A DNA stretch of 64,000 nucleotides from Pseudideonella sakaiensis (GTDB taxonomy: Bacteria; Pseudomonadota; Gammaproteobacteria; Burkholderiales; Burkholderiaceae_C), in assembly GCF_001293525.1 (NCBI RefSeq), contig NZ_BBYR01000065.1, positions 62,001 through 126,000 of the forward strand, in the 5' to 3' direction. The notes under the pieces were generated by a model. That model searched no databases. It saw only the letters and a list, made by a program, of their open reading frames with translations, and had not been told where the DNA came from. Shown in pieces: positions 43,390-52,369 of this stretch. Every line of letters starts with the position of its first letter. The first letter of the stretch is position 1. The translations under genes and the position numbers were made by a program.

Positions 43390-45468
43390 ATGACACGAAG
43401 CCTCCCCTGCGTCCTGATGCGCGCCGGCACCTCGCGGGGCCCGTTCTTCCTGCGCGAGTGGCTCCCGGCCGACGAGCGCGAGCGGGACGAGGCCCTGATC
43501 GGCGCGATCGGCGCGAGCGACCTGCTGCAGCTCGATGGCGTCGGCGGCGGCAGCACCCTGACCTCGAAGGTGGCGATCGTGTCGCGCTCGCAGGAGCCCG
43601 GCTGCGACGTGGACTACCTGTTCGCGCAGGTCGGCGTCGGCCAGCGCTCGGTGGACACGCGGCCGAACTGCGGCAACATGCTGTCGGGCGTGGGCCCGTT
43701 CGCGATCGAGCAGGGGCTCGTGCCGGCACGCGACGGCGCGACGACGGTGCGCGTGTTCAACGTCAACACCCGCTCGCGCATCGACGTGACGGTGCAGACG
43801 CCGGGCGGCCGCGTGGCCTACGCCGGCGACACCGGCATCGACGGGGTGGCCGGCACCGGGGCCCCGATCCGCCTGAACTTCCTCGACGCCTGGGGCGCCG
43901 TCACCGGCTCACTGTTCCCGACGGGTCGCCGGATCGACCGCATCGAGGGCCTCGAGGTCAGCTGCATCGACGCCGCGATGCCGCTGGTGATCCTGCGCGC
44001 GGCCGACCTCGGGCTGGGCGGCCGGGAATCGCCGGCCGAACTGGACGCCGACCGCGCGCTGCTGGCGCGGCTGGAGTCGGTGCGGCGCGCGGCCGGCTTC
44101 GCGATGGGCCTGGGCGACGTGTCGACCAGCGTCGTGCCCAAGCCCGTGATCGCGAGCGCCGGCGACGGGCCGCTGTCGCTCACCTCGCGCTACTTCACGC
44201 CGCGCCGCTGCCACGCCTCGCACGCCGTCACCGGCGCGATCGGCGTCGCCACCGCCTACGCGCTGCCCGGCACCGTCTGCAGTGCCGAAGCGCCCGTCGA
44301 GGGGGTGCAGACGGTGTCCGTCTGCCACCCCCAGGGCCGCATCGGCATCGAGGTCGCCACCGCCGGCCGCGGCGCCGACCTGTCCATCCAGCGCGCCGCC
44401 CTGGTGCGCACCGCCCGAAAGATCCTGCAGGGCGAACTGCACCTGCCGGACTACGTGTTCTCGACCCCCGCCCGACCCCCCGAAGGAGACACCCCCATGC
44501 CCCGCATCCTCGCCCCCGCCCTGCTGGCGGCCGCCACCGCGCTGGGCGCCGCCGCCCCCGCCGTCGCGCAAGGCTTTCCGAGCAAGACCATCACCATCGT
44601 CGTGCCGACCTCCGCCGGCGGCGGCAACGACGCGATCGCCCGCACCGTCGGCCAGAAGATGAGCACGCTGCTGGGCCAGACCGTGATCATCGACAACCGG
44701 GCCGGCGCCAACGGTTCGATCGCGAGCGAGTTCGTCGCCCGCGCCACGCCGGATGGCCACACCCTGATGCTCGGCTACATCGCGACCCACGCGATGAACC
44801 CGGCGCTGCAGAAGCTGCGCTACGACCCGGTCACCGACTTCGAGCCGATCGGCCTGGTCGGCACCTCGCCGACGCTGATGGTCGCGTCGATGAACAGCCC
44901 GATCAAGTCGGTGAAGGAACTGGTCGCCGCGCAGAAGGCCAAGCCCGACCGCTTCGCCTACGCGTCCGCGGGCAACGGCACGGCGCCGCACTTCGCGGCC
45001 GAGCTGTTCAAGATCAACGCCGGCATCGAGCTGCTCGGCGTGCCCTACAAGGGCTCGGCCCCGGCCATCAACGACACCATCGCCGGCCAGGTCCAGGTGA
45101 TGTTCCCGAGCCTCTTCACCGCGATCTCGCACGTGAAGAACGGCAAGCTGCGGGCACTGGCCATCGCCGGCCCGAAGCGCTCGCCGCTGCTGCCGGACGT
45201 GCCGACGCTGAAGGAGGCCGGCGTGAGCGGCGTCGAGGTGCAGCAGTGGTACGGCCTGTTCGCGCCGCACAAGACGCCGAAGCCCATCGTCGATCGCCTG
45301 TCGAAGGCGCTGCAGACCGCGCTGGCCGACCCGGAGATCGCCCGCCGCATCGAGGAAAGCGGCGCCGACGTCGAGTGGAGCACGCCGGAGCAGCTCGGTG
45401 CGCTGGTGAAGACCGAGCTGGCCCGCTGGAAGGGCGTGGTGCAACGCGCCCGGCTGACGGCGGACTGA
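43390..45468 (+). CDS. PrpF-family isomerase reading through into a Bug protein
   Basis: ATG 43390 opens a 692-codon frame. Residues 1 to about 360 form a complete PrpF-family protein (VLMRAGTSRGPFFLREW, GGGSTLTSKVAIV, RPNCGNMLSGVGPFA, PTGRRIDRIEG, HASHAVTGAIGVATAYALPG), a DapF-fold enzyme acting on aconitate-like or 4-oxalomesaconate-like acids. The frame then passes LPDYVFSTPARPPEGDTP with no stop and enters the Bug protein at residue 370. Because a strong GAAGGAG site and ATG follow, the natural state is probably two proteins; here the first lacks its own stop codon. Confidence 0.85.
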   Translation: MTRSLPCVLMRAGTSRGPFFLREWLPADERERDEALIGAIGASDLLQLDGVGGGSTLTSKVAIVSRSQEPGCDVDYLFAQVGVGQRSVDTRPNCGNMLSGVGPFAIEQGLVPARDGATTVRVFNVNTRSRIDVTVQTPGGRVAYAGDTGIDGVAGTGAPIRLNFLDAWGAVTGSLFPTGRRIDRIEGLEVSCIDAAMPLVILRAADLGLGGRESPAELDADRALLARLESVRRAAGFAMGLGDVSTSVVPKPVIASAGDGPLSLTSRYFTPRRCHASHAVTGAIGVATAYALPGTVCSAEAPVEGVQTVSVCHPQGRIGIEVATAGRGADLSIQRAALVRTARKILQGELHLPDYVFSTPARPPEGDTPMPRILAPALLAAATALGAAAPAVAQGFPSKTITIVVPTSAGGGNDAIARTVGQKMSTLLGQTVIIDNRAGANGSIASEFVARATPDGHTLMLGYIATHAMNPALQKLRYDPVTDFEPIGLVGTSPTLMVASMNSPIKSVKELVAAQKAKPDRFAYASAGNGTAPHFAAELFKINAGIELLGVPYKGSAPAINDTIAGQVQVMFPSLFTAISHVKNGKLRALAIAGPKRSPLLPDVPTLKEAGVSGVEVQQWYGLFAPHKTPKPIVDRLSKALQTALADPEIARRIEESGADVEWSTPEQLGALVKTELARWKGVVQRARLTAD
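44497..45468 (+). CDS. Bug-family periplasmic binding protein
   Basis: A 323-residue TctC/Bug protein if started at ATG 44497, which follows GAAGGAGACACCCCC. Signal peptide: ILAPALLAAATALGAAAPAVAQ. Core features are KTITIVVPTSAGGGNDAIAR, NRAGANGSIASEF and LLGVPYKGSAPAINDTIAG. It should bind an organic acid for uptake; no TctAB genes are present. It is in frame with the preceding PrpF gene, which has no stop. Porin gene follows after 69 bases. Confidence 0.93.
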   Translation: MPRILAPALLAAATALGAAAPAVAQGFPSKTITIVVPTSAGGGNDAIARTVGQKMSTLLGQTVIIDNRAGANGSIASEFVARATPDGHTLMLGYIATHAMNPALQKLRYDPVTDFEPIGLVGTSPTLMVASMNSPIKSVKELVAAQKAKPDRFAYASAGNGTAPHFAAELFKINAGIELLGVPYKGSAPAINDTIAGQVQVMFPSLFTAISHVKNGKLRALAIAGPKRSPLLPDVPTLKEAGVSGVEVQQWYGLFAPHKTPKPIVDRLSKALQTALADPEIARRIEESGADVEWSTPEQLGALVKTELARWKGVVQRARLTAD

Positions 45469-45537
45469 AGCCCGCGGCCGCCCGCAGGCGCCGCACGACG
45501 AGAAGAACCACGATCCCACCCGACCCGAGGAGACACC

Positions 45538-46617
45538 ATGCCCCAAGCCCTGCATCGAACCCTGGCCCTGTGCACTGCCGCGCTGTGCAGCAGCGCCTGG
45601 GCCCAGTCCGGCGTCACCGTGTCCGGCATCGCCGACAGCGCCGTGCGCCAGGTGCGCAACGACGGCGGCGGCAGCATCCGTTCGCTGGTCAGCGGCTCGA
45701 ACAGCACCAGCCGGCTGGTGTTCCGCGGCAGCGAGGACCTCGGCGGCGGGCTCGCGGCCGGCTTCTGGCTGGAGTCCGGGCTCGCGCTGGACACCGGCGC
45801 GACCACCGGCGGGACCCAGTTCTACGACCGCCGCGCCACGCTCAGCCTGAGCGGCAAGTCGCTCGGCGAGCTGCGCCTGGGTCGCGACTACGTGCCCACC
45901 TACATCGCCTGGTCGCGGCTGGACCCGTTCTCGCACGTGGGCGTCGCAGGCAGCAACAACCTCGGCGGCAACGGGCCCACCGGGCCGATCCGCGCCGCCT
46001 TCGGCACCAACGCGAACACCACGGTACGCGCCAGCAACAGCGTGCAGGCCTTCCTGCCCGGCGGCCTCGGCGGCGTCGAGGGCGGCGTGATGGTCGCGGC
46101 CGGCGAAGGCGGCAGCGCCGCCAACGGGGCCAACAAGCTGATCGGCGCGCGGCTGGGCTGGTCGGGCGGCGGACACGGCGTGGTCGTCGCGACCGCACGC
46201 ACCACCAACGACCTGACTGGCCGCGACCGGCCCTTCCGCGACACCGTCGTGGGCGGCCAGACCGGCCTCGGCCCGGTCAAGCTGACCGCCGCGTGGCGGC
46301 GCTTCGAGCACGCCGACGCGACCCAGACCAACCTGATGCTGAGCGCCGTCTACGCGATCGGCCCCGGGGAGCTCAAGCTGTCGCTGCTGCGCGCCGACCT
46401 GTCGGGTCGCGTCGGCAGCACCACGGTCTCGGCCAACGACGCGCGCCAGATCGGCCTCGGCTACGTGCACCACCTGTCGAAGCGCAGCGCGCTGTACGCG
46501 CAGGCCGCGCGCATCGACAACGACGGCCGCGGCAACTTCGTGATCCCCGGCGGGCCGGCGCTCACCGCGGGTGGGCGCTCGAGCGGCGTCGAGGCCGGCC
46601 TGCGCCACAGCTTCTGA
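45538..46617 (+). CDS. Outer-membrane porin (beta-proteobacterial type)
   Basis: A 359-residue general porin: signal peptide ending SSAWAQ, then the opening strand VTVSGIADSAVRQV, SRLVFRGSEDLGGGLAAGFWLE (the classical OmpC-like second strand), ATLSLSGKSLGELRLGRDY and the C-terminal GLRHSF ending in Phe. It would form a trimeric 16-strand channel. A good ribosome-binding site (GAGGAGACACC) precedes ATG 45538. It completes a probable uptake unit with the PrpF and Bug genes. Confidence 0.95.
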   Translation: MPQALHRTLALCTAALCSSAWAQSGVTVSGIADSAVRQVRNDGGGSIRSLVSGSNSTSRLVFRGSEDLGGGLAAGFWLESGLALDTGATTGGTQFYDRRATLSLSGKSLGELRLGRDYVPTYIAWSRLDPFSHVGVAGSNNLGGNGPTGPIRAAFGTNANTTVRASNSVQAFLPGGLGGVEGGVMVAAGEGGSAANGANKLIGARLGWSGGGHGVVVATARTTNDLTGRDRPFRDTVVGGQTGLGPVKLTAAWRRFEHADATQTNLMLSAVYAIGPGELKLSLLRADLSGRVGSTTVSANDARQIGLGYVHHLSKRSALYAQAARIDNDGRGNFVIPGGPALTAGGRSSGVEAGLRHSF

Positions 46618-46628
46618 GCGCCCCCAGG

Positions 46629-46702
46629 GCCGGGCGGTGCCCGTCCCGCCCCCCGCGGGGGTCGAGAGAACCTGGGGCGGCCCGGCGTTCTCTTGAGAAC
46701 CA
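46629..46702. terminator. Inverted repeats between convergent porin and lysR
   Basis: GCCGGGC (46629-46635) pairs with GCCCGGC (46680-46686), with an inner CCCCGCGGGG; next comes GTTCTC-TT-GAGAAC (46687-46700). No T-run follows. They may serve as a two-way terminator between the convergent genes. Low confidence. Confidence 0.3.
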
Positions 46703-46710
46703 GCCTCGGC

Positions 46711-47637
46711 TCAGGCGGGCGATGCACGCCCCGCCGCGGGCTTCTGCGGCTTCACCGCCACGAAGAAGTCGTAGAGCTGCTGGGCCTCGGGCGACAGCGC
46801 GCGGCCCTGCCGGCGGATCAGGCCGATGCGGCGCGTGACGACCGGGTCGCTGAGCGGCACGCTGACCAGCAGCGGATGGTCCGGCCCGGGCATCGCGAGC
46901 GACGGCACCGCGGCGACACCGAGGCCGGCCTCGACCAGGCCGAGCAGCGTGGTCACGTGCTGCGCCTCGTAGACGGCCTGGGGCCGTCCGGCCACGTGCG
47001 CCAGCGCCTGGTCCAGCAGCAGCCGGTTGCCGGAGGACTTGCCCACCGAGATGAAGTCGTGTGCGGCCAGGTCCTTCCAGGTGGCCTTGCGCAGGCCGGC
47101 GAGCGGGTGGTCGCGGCGGCAGGCCGCGACGAAGCGCTCCTCGAGCAGCGGCCGGAAATCGATGCCCGGCTCCGAGCCGCCGATGAAGTTCAGGCCGAAG
47201 TCGGCCTCGCCGCCGGCCACCGCGGCGAGCACCTCGTTCGCGCCGGCATCGTGCACCCGCACGCGCAGCCGCGGGTAGCGCTCGCGGTAGCGGTGGATCA
47301 CGGTGGAGAGGAAGTAATAGACCGTCGACGGCACGCAGGCGATGCAGACCTCGCCCATGCGCGAGGTGCCCACGCCGCGCACCGTGAGCAGGGTCTCGTC
47401 CAGCTCGTCGAGCAGCGGCCCGATGCGGCGCGCGAACTCGCGGCCGACGGCCGTCAGCACGACGCGCCGGTTCGCGCGTTCGAACAGGCGCGCGCCGAGC
47501 GCCTGCTCCAGCTTGTCGATGCGCCGGCTGAACGCGGGCTGCGAGATGTGCACCGCCTCGGCGGCCTTGCGGAAACTCGCCATGTCGGCGGCGGCGCGGA
47601 AGGCGATCAGGTCGTGCAGGTCGAAGTTGACGGACAT
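46711..47637 (-). CDS. LysR-family transcriptional regulator
   Basis: A 308-residue LTTR: N-terminal HTH (FRKAAEAVHISQPAFSRRIDKLEQALGARLFER) and the effector domain beginning MGEVCIACVPSTVYYFLSTV. Convergent with the porin and 62 bases downstream of the EAL gene on the same strand. The nearest plausible target is the PrpF-Bug-porin set, whose upstream region has palindromes. Effector unknown. Confidence 0.93.
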   Translation of the reverse strand: MSVNFDLHDLIAFRAAADMASFRKAAEAVHISQPAFSRRIDKLEQALGARLFERANRRVVLTAVGREFARRIGPLLDELDETLLTVRGVGTSRMGEVCIACVPSTVYYFLSTVIHRYRERYPRLRVRVHDAGANEVLAAVAGGEADFGLNFIGGSEPGIDFRPLLEERFVAACRRDHPLAGLRKATWKDLAAHDFISVGKSSGNRLLLDQALAHVAGRPQAVYEAQHVTTLLGLVEAGLGVAAVPSLAMPGPDHPLLVSVPLSDPVVTRRIGLIRRQGRALSPEAQQLYDFFVAVKPQKPAAGRASPA

Positions 47638-47698
47638 GGCGGGGTCGGCGCGCGGGGCTGACGGGTCGCCAGCATAGGCCCGCGGCGGACCGGGCGCG

Positions 47699-49009
47699 TC
47701 AGGCGGCGGCCAGCATCGGCGTGCCGCTGGCGTCCATCCGCTCGCGCAGCCACTGGCGCGCCTGTGCCGCCGGCATCGGCCGCGCCAGCAGGTAGCCCTG
47801 GATCTCGCTGCAGCCGAGCGCGCGCACGATCTCCAGCTCGGCGGGCGTCTCCACGCCCTCGGCCACCACGTGCAGGCCGAGCGCGCGGCCCAGCTCGGCG
47901 CAGGCGCGCACGATGGCCCGGCGCACCGGGTCGTGCTCCACGCCGTGCACGAAGGAGCGCTCCAGCTTCAGCTCCGAGAACGGGATCTGCGAGAGCTGGA
48001 AGAAGCTGGAGTAGGCGGTGCCGAAGTCGTCGATCGACAGGCCGAAGCCGTACATCCGGATGCGGCCGGTCTGCTCGATGACCGTCGCCAGGTCGGACAT
48101 CGCCTCGGTCTCGGTGATCTCCAGCGTGATCCAGCTCGGGTCGACGCCCGAGTCCTGCACCAGCTGCAGCAGGCGGGTGCAGAAGGCCGTGTCGGCCATC
48201 AGCGACAGCGAGACGTTCAGCGACGCACTCACCGCCACGCCCTCGCCCAGGCAGTCGGCGACGAAGGCCAGCGTATGGCCGGCCATCTGCAGCGTGGCAG
48301 GCGCGAGCAGGCCCAGCTGCGCCAGCGGTTCGATCAGCCGATCGGGCGTGACCAGCGTGCCGTCGTCGTCGACGGCCCGCATCAGCGCCTCGAAGCCGGT
48401 GATCTCGCGCGTGCCCAGGCGCGCCTTCGGCTGCAGGTAGGGCACGATGCGCCCGGCCTCGACCAGCCCGCGCAGCCGCGGCCCCGCCAGCGGCGGATGC
48501 GGCGCCGCGCGCGGACGCTGGCGCTCGCGCGCCCGTGCCACGACCGCCTCGGCGCGATCCGCGATGCGCGGCGTCTCGCAGGGCAGTTCGCAGCCCTCGG
48601 CCGCGGGCAGCCGCAGCACCCGCGCCAGCGATTCGGCGGCGCGCAGCACGGCGCGCTGCTGGCGCGTGATCAGCAGCAGCGCAGGCGGATGCGGCAGCTC
48701 GGCCAGCCCGCGGATCAGGCGGAAGGCGTCGCCATCGACCGAACGCAGGCCGCCGACGAGCAGCTGCGGGTGACGCTGCCCGCGGGCCACCTCGCCGAGT
48801 GCCTGGAACACGGCGTCCAGGTGGGTCGTCGCCAGCCCGATGCGCCAGCCGCGGCGCATCAGCTCGTGCGCCACGTCGCGCACCATCGGCGCGTCCGAGA
48901 TCGCGATCCAGGCACAGGGTGCCGACGCCGCGGCGCCCGTTCCGGGCGCGACCACGTCCGGTCCCAGCAGGTCGGCGAAGGCGCTGTCGGCCGCTTCCTC
49001 GATGTTCAT
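47699..49009 (-). CDS. EAL-domain c-di-GMP phosphodiesterase
   Basis: A 436-residue protein. The first about 150 residues look like a receiver-type alpha/beta domain without a clear phospho-acceptor (LLVGGLRSVDGDAFRLIRGL). The EAL domain has GFEALMRAVDDDG, SASLNVSLSLM, LEITETEAMSD, SIDDFGTAYSSFFQLSQIP, KLERSF and VVAEGVETPAEL, so catalytic Glu/Asp/Lys residues are present. It hydrolyses c-di-GMP to pGpG. ATG 49009 overlaps the response-regulator stop (ATGA). Confidence 0.92.
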   Translation of the reverse strand: MNIEEAADSAFADLLGPDVVAPGTGAAASAPCAWIAISDAPMVRDVAHELMRRGWRIGLATTHLDAVFQALGEVARGQRHPQLLVGGLRSVDGDAFRLIRGLAELPHPPALLLITRQQRAVLRAAESLARVLRLPAAEGCELPCETPRIADRAEAVVARARERQRPRAAPHPPLAGPRLRGLVEAGRIVPYLQPKARLGTREITGFEALMRAVDDDGTLVTPDRLIEPLAQLGLLAPATLQMAGHTLAFVADCLGEGVAVSASLNVSLSLMADTAFCTRLLQLVQDSGVDPSWITLEITETEAMSDLATVIEQTGRIRMYGFGLSIDDFGTAYSSFFQLSQIPFSELKLERSFVHGVEHDPVRRAIVRACAELGRALGLHVVAEGVETPAELEIVRALGCSEIQGYLLARPMPAAQARQWLRERMDASGTPMLAAA

Positions 49010-49437
49010 CGGGCCGCCCCGGTGGCGAGGTCGGCGGATCCCGCCGCGCGGGCGGCCAGGGCCTCGTCGCAGACCGCGCGCAGGTCTTCCATCGAGATCG
49101 GCTTGATCAGCAGGCCGCTGAAGCCGGCCTCGAGCATGCGCTGCCGCTCCTCGGGCATGCCGTGGGCGGTGTAGGCGACGACCGGCAGGCGGCGCTCGCC
49201 CAGGTCCTCGCGGATGCGGCGGCACACCTCTTCGCCGCCCAGGCCGGGCATGCGCAGGTCCAGCAGCACGAGGTCGAAGCGGCGCGCCGCGACCTCGCGC
49301 AGCGCCTCCACGCCGTCGGACACCGCCACGCTGCGCCAGCCCAGGCGCTGCAGCATGTGCCCGGCCAGGCCGGTGTTGAGCCGGTTGTCGTCCACCACGA
49401 GGCAGGTCGGGGCGGCGGAGGGGTCGGCAGGCGTCAT
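49006..49437 (-). CDS. Single-domain response regulator
   Basis: A 143-residue stand-alone receiver: VVDDNRLNTGLAGHML, phospho-acceptor in DLVLLDLRMPGLGGEE, VVAYTAH and LIKPISMEDL. No output domain. It lies between and overlaps (ATGA at both ends) the histidine kinase and the EAL phosphodiesterase, so it may relay phosphorylation to, or modulate, the EAL protein. Confidence 0.93.
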   Translation of the reverse strand: MTPADPSAAPTCLVVDDNRLNTGLAGHMLQRLGWRSVAVSDGVEALREVAARRFDLVLLDLRMPGLGGEEVCRRIREDLGERRLPVVAYTAHGMPEERQRMLEAGFSGLLIKPISMEDLRAVCDEALAARAAGSADLATGAAR

Positions 49438-51218
49438 GGGGTGTCTGTGTTGGAGGAGGCGGCGGGGCCGGCCGGCTCGGCAGCGGGCGCGGCGACGGCA
49501 GGCAGCGGCAGCCAGATGTCGACCTCGGTGCCCTGGCCGAGGCGTGAGCGCACCGCCAGGCGGCCGCCGAGCAGCTCGGTCAGTTCCTTGGCCAGCGGCA
49601 GGCCGAGCCCGGCGCCCTGGTTGGCGTGGATGACGTCGTCGCCGACGCCCTGGAAGCGCGCGAACAGCAGCGGCAGGCGGTCCTCGGCAATGCCGATGCC
49701 GCTGTCGCGCACCGTGATGCCCAGGCCGCCGGCCTGCGGCGCCACGTGCACGCTCACGCCGCCGCGGTCGGTGAACTTGATCGCGTTGTTGACGACGTTG
49801 GTCAGCACCTGCAGCAGCCGGGTGCGGTCGGTCGGCAGCGTCGGCGGGCAGGCCGGGTCGATCTGCAGCGACCACGCGATGCCGCGCGCCTGCGCATGCA
49901 CCGCATGCAGGCGCTGCACCTCCTCGAACAGCGGGCGCAGCGGCGTCGGCTCGACACGGGCACGCAGGCGGCCCGACTCGATCTTGGCCAGGTCCAGGAT
50001 CTGGTTGACCAGCGTGTGCAGGTGGCGCGCGCTCTCGTGCACGATCGCGCCGAACTCGGCGGACTGCGGATCCTGCGAGGTGTCGCGGATCAGTTCGGCA
50101 TAGCCGAGGATGCCGTTCAACGGCGTGCGCAGCTCGTGCGAGACGCTGGCCAGCAGACGGGACTTCATCCGGCTGGCCGACTGCGCCTGCACCTCGCTCG
50201 CGCGCAGCGCGCGCATCAGCCCATCCTGCCGGTGCACGCGGCGCAGCAGCGCGAAGGCCAGCCCGGTCAGCAGCAGGGACGCCGCGCCGGCCAGCGCGAC
50301 GAGGACCTGGGTGCGCTCGCGGAACTCCGCCATCGCGTCGTCGACCCCCACGCCGACCACCACCGCGAGGTCGTGCTTCTCGAGCCGGCGGAAGGCGTAG
50401 AAGCGCTTCACCCCGTCGAGGCGGCTGACGGCCTCCAGCGTGCCGTGGCGCGACGCACGCACCACCTCGAACAGGCGCGAATCACGCACGTCCATGCCCT
50501 GCTGCTCGCCCTCGGCGCTGGCCCGGGCGCGCACGACGCCGTCCAGGCCGAGCAGCGCGGTCGTCCCGGTGGGACCGAGGTCGACGTCGCGGTAGAAGCT
50601 CGAGAAGTAGCTCGGCGGCATCGACACCACCACGACGCCGCCGAAGCGGCCGTCCGGCTCGTCGATGCGGCGCGTGATCTGGATCGACCACTTGCCGGAC
50701 ACCTTGCCGAGCACCGGCCGGCTGACGTACAGGCGGTCTTCGCGGCCCTCGGCGTGGACACGGAAATGCTCGCGCTCGCGCAGGTCGACGCGGGTGAAGG
50801 GCTGGGTCGACGCGACGACCAGCCCGTCCGGGCCGATCACCGTCAGCAGGTGGTAGTCGTCGTCGATGATCGAACGGGACTGCAGATAGGCCGGCAGGTC
50901 CAGCGCGGCATGGTGCTGCAGGTACTCGCTGCGCACGAAGCGCACCGCCTGGTCGGCGCCTTCCAGCGATTTCGTGGTGTGCTCGGCGAAGGCCCGGCTG
51001 AGGTTGGCGAGGCTCTGCAGGGCCTGGCGGCGGGTGTTCTGGCGGTCCTGCTCGACCAGCGCAACCACCGCCAGCCAGAGGCCGGCGAGCAGGCAGACCG
51101 CCAGCGCGATCCAGCCCGACAGGCGGCGCGCCACCGCCGACGCACCCGGGTCACCGTCGGTCGCCGGCTGTGGCGGCACGGGATGCGAGGCCGGCGGCAG
51201 CGTCAGCGAAGGAACCAT
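49434..51218 (-). CDS. Membrane sensor histidine kinase with Cache-like domain
   Basis: A 594-residue kinase: membrane helix (WIALAVCLLAGLWLAVVALV), periplasmic double PAS/Cache-like domain (about residues 60-295, with ADQAVRFVRSEYLQHH, VIGPDGLVVAST, GVVVVSMPPSYFSSFY), second helix (LVALAGAASLLLTGLAFAL), HisKA with H361 (SVSHELRTPLNGILGYAEL) and HATPase (NVVNNAIKFT, DSGIGI, GAGLGLPLA). It starts a three-gene unit with a receiver and an EAL protein. Confidence 0.94.
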   Translation of the reverse strand: MVPSLTLPPASHPVPPQPATDGDPGASAVARRLSGWIALAVCLLAGLWLAVVALVEQDRQNTRRQALQSLANLSRAFAEHTTKSLEGADQAVRFVRSEYLQHHAALDLPAYLQSRSIIDDDYHLLTVIGPDGLVVASTQPFTRVDLREREHFRVHAEGREDRLYVSRPVLGKVSGKWSIQITRRIDEPDGRFGGVVVVSMPPSYFSSFYRDVDLGPTGTTALLGLDGVVRARASAEGEQQGMDVRDSRLFEVVRASRHGTLEAVSRLDGVKRFYAFRRLEKHDLAVVVGVGVDDAMAEFRERTQVLVALAGAASLLLTGLAFALLRRVHRQDGLMRALRASEVQAQSASRMKSRLLASVSHELRTPLNGILGYAELIRDTSQDPQSAEFGAIVHESARHLHTLVNQILDLAKIESGRLRARVEPTPLRPLFEEVQRLHAVHAQARGIAWSLQIDPACPPTLPTDRTRLLQVLTNVVNNAIKFTDRGGVSVHVAPQAGGLGITVRDSGIGIAEDRLPLLFARFQGVGDDVIHANQGAGLGLPLAKELTELLGGRLAVRSRLGQGTEVDIWLPLPAVAAPAAEPAGPAASSNTDTP

Positions 51219-51379
51219 GAACTCTCCCGGATACTTTTGCAGCTTCTGTCATTTCGGCAGATTCTGCGCCGACTTGAGCGCGGCTGCCAGCGCCCGGCGG
51301 TGATGGCGAGCCCCCGCCCCGGCCCCAGCGCTTGGCCTAGACTGAAAGCCACCGACACCGGCCCGGCCGCCGCCTCCCG

Positions 51380-52309
51380 ATGCCCTCCTCCGCCGACCTG
51401 CCCCTGGATTTCTCCCCCGCCGTGGCCGCCGCGCGCGCCGCCGGCCGCCCGCTCGTGGCCCTCGAATCCACGCTGGTCGCGCACGGCATGCCCTGGCCGC
51501 AGAACCTCGAGACGGCGCGCGCCGTCGAGGCGATCGTGCGGGACGAGGGCGCCGAGCCGGCCACCATCGCGGTGATCGACGGCCGGATCCGCGTCGGCCT
51601 GGACGACGCGGCGCTCGAGCGGCTGGCCCGCGGCGGCCGGGCGGCGGCCAAGGTCGGTCGGCGCGACCTCGCGGGCAGCCTGCTCGGCGGCGGCCTCGGT
51701 GCCACCACCGTGTCGGGCACGCTGGCCTGCGCGGTCCTGGCGGGCATCGAGGTCTTCGTCACCGGCGGCCTCGGCGGCGTGCACCGCGGCGCGGCGCAGA
51801 GCTTCGACGTGTCGGCCGACCTGAGCGAGCTGGCGCGCAGCCCGGTGGCGGTGGTCTGCGCGGGTGCCAAGTCCATCCTCGACCTGCCGGCCACGCTGGA
51901 ACTGCTGGAGACCCTGGGCGTGCCGGTGGTCGGCTGCGGCCACGACGAGTTCGCCGCTTTCTACTGCCGAGACAGCGGGCTGCCGCTGGAACTCCGGCTC
52001 GACGACGCGGCGGCGCAGGCGCGCTACGTGCGCCTGCAGCGGCGGCTCGGGCTGGCGGCCGCGGTGGTCTTCAGCAACCCGGTGCCGGCGGCGGACGCGC
52101 TGCCGCGCGCGGAGGTGGACGGCTGGATCGCCCAGGCGCTGGACGAGGCGCAGGTGCAGGGCATCGGCGGCAAGGCGGTGACGCCCTTCCTGCTGGCGCG
52201 GCTGCAGGTCCTCAGCGGCGGCCGCAGCCTGGCGGCGAACATCGCGCTGGTGCGCCACAACGCCCGGGTCGGCGCGCGCCTCGCGCGGGCGCTGCAGGCG
52301 GCCGGCTGA
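51380..52309 (+). CDS. psuG: Pseudouridine-5'-phosphate glycosidase
   Basis: Splits pseudouridine 5'-phosphate into ribose 5-phosphate and uracil. The 309-residue protein has the catalytic-region Glu in VALESTLVAHGMP, the Lys in RAAAKVGRRDL, FVTGGLGGVHRGA and CAGAKSILDLPATLE. The C-terminal block KAVTPFLLARL is also typical. The usual partner kinase psuK is not adjacent, so phosphorylation must come from elsewhere in the genome. Confidence 0.96.
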   Translation: MPSSADLPLDFSPAVAAARAAGRPLVALESTLVAHGMPWPQNLETARAVEAIVRDEGAEPATIAVIDGRIRVGLDDAALERLARGGRAAAKVGRRDLAGSLLGGGLGATTVSGTLACAVLAGIEVFVTGGLGGVHRGAAQSFDVSADLSELARSPVAVVCAGAKSILDLPATLELLETLGVPVVGCGHDEFAAFYCRDSGLPLELRLDDAAAQARYVRLQRRLGLAAAVVFSNPVPAADALPRAEVDGWIAQALDEAQVQGIGGKAVTPFLLARLQVLSGGRSLAANIALVRHNARVGARLARALQAAG

Positions 52310-52369
52310 ACCGCTTGCGCCGCACGGCGCGCGGGCCCACCGCCGCCGGCCGGACCGCGGCGCTGCGCT

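Noticed and set aside
42921-46838. 1305-codon plus-strand frame across PrpF, Bug and porin
   Set aside because: Shadow frame of those genes; Arg/Pro-rich without motifs.
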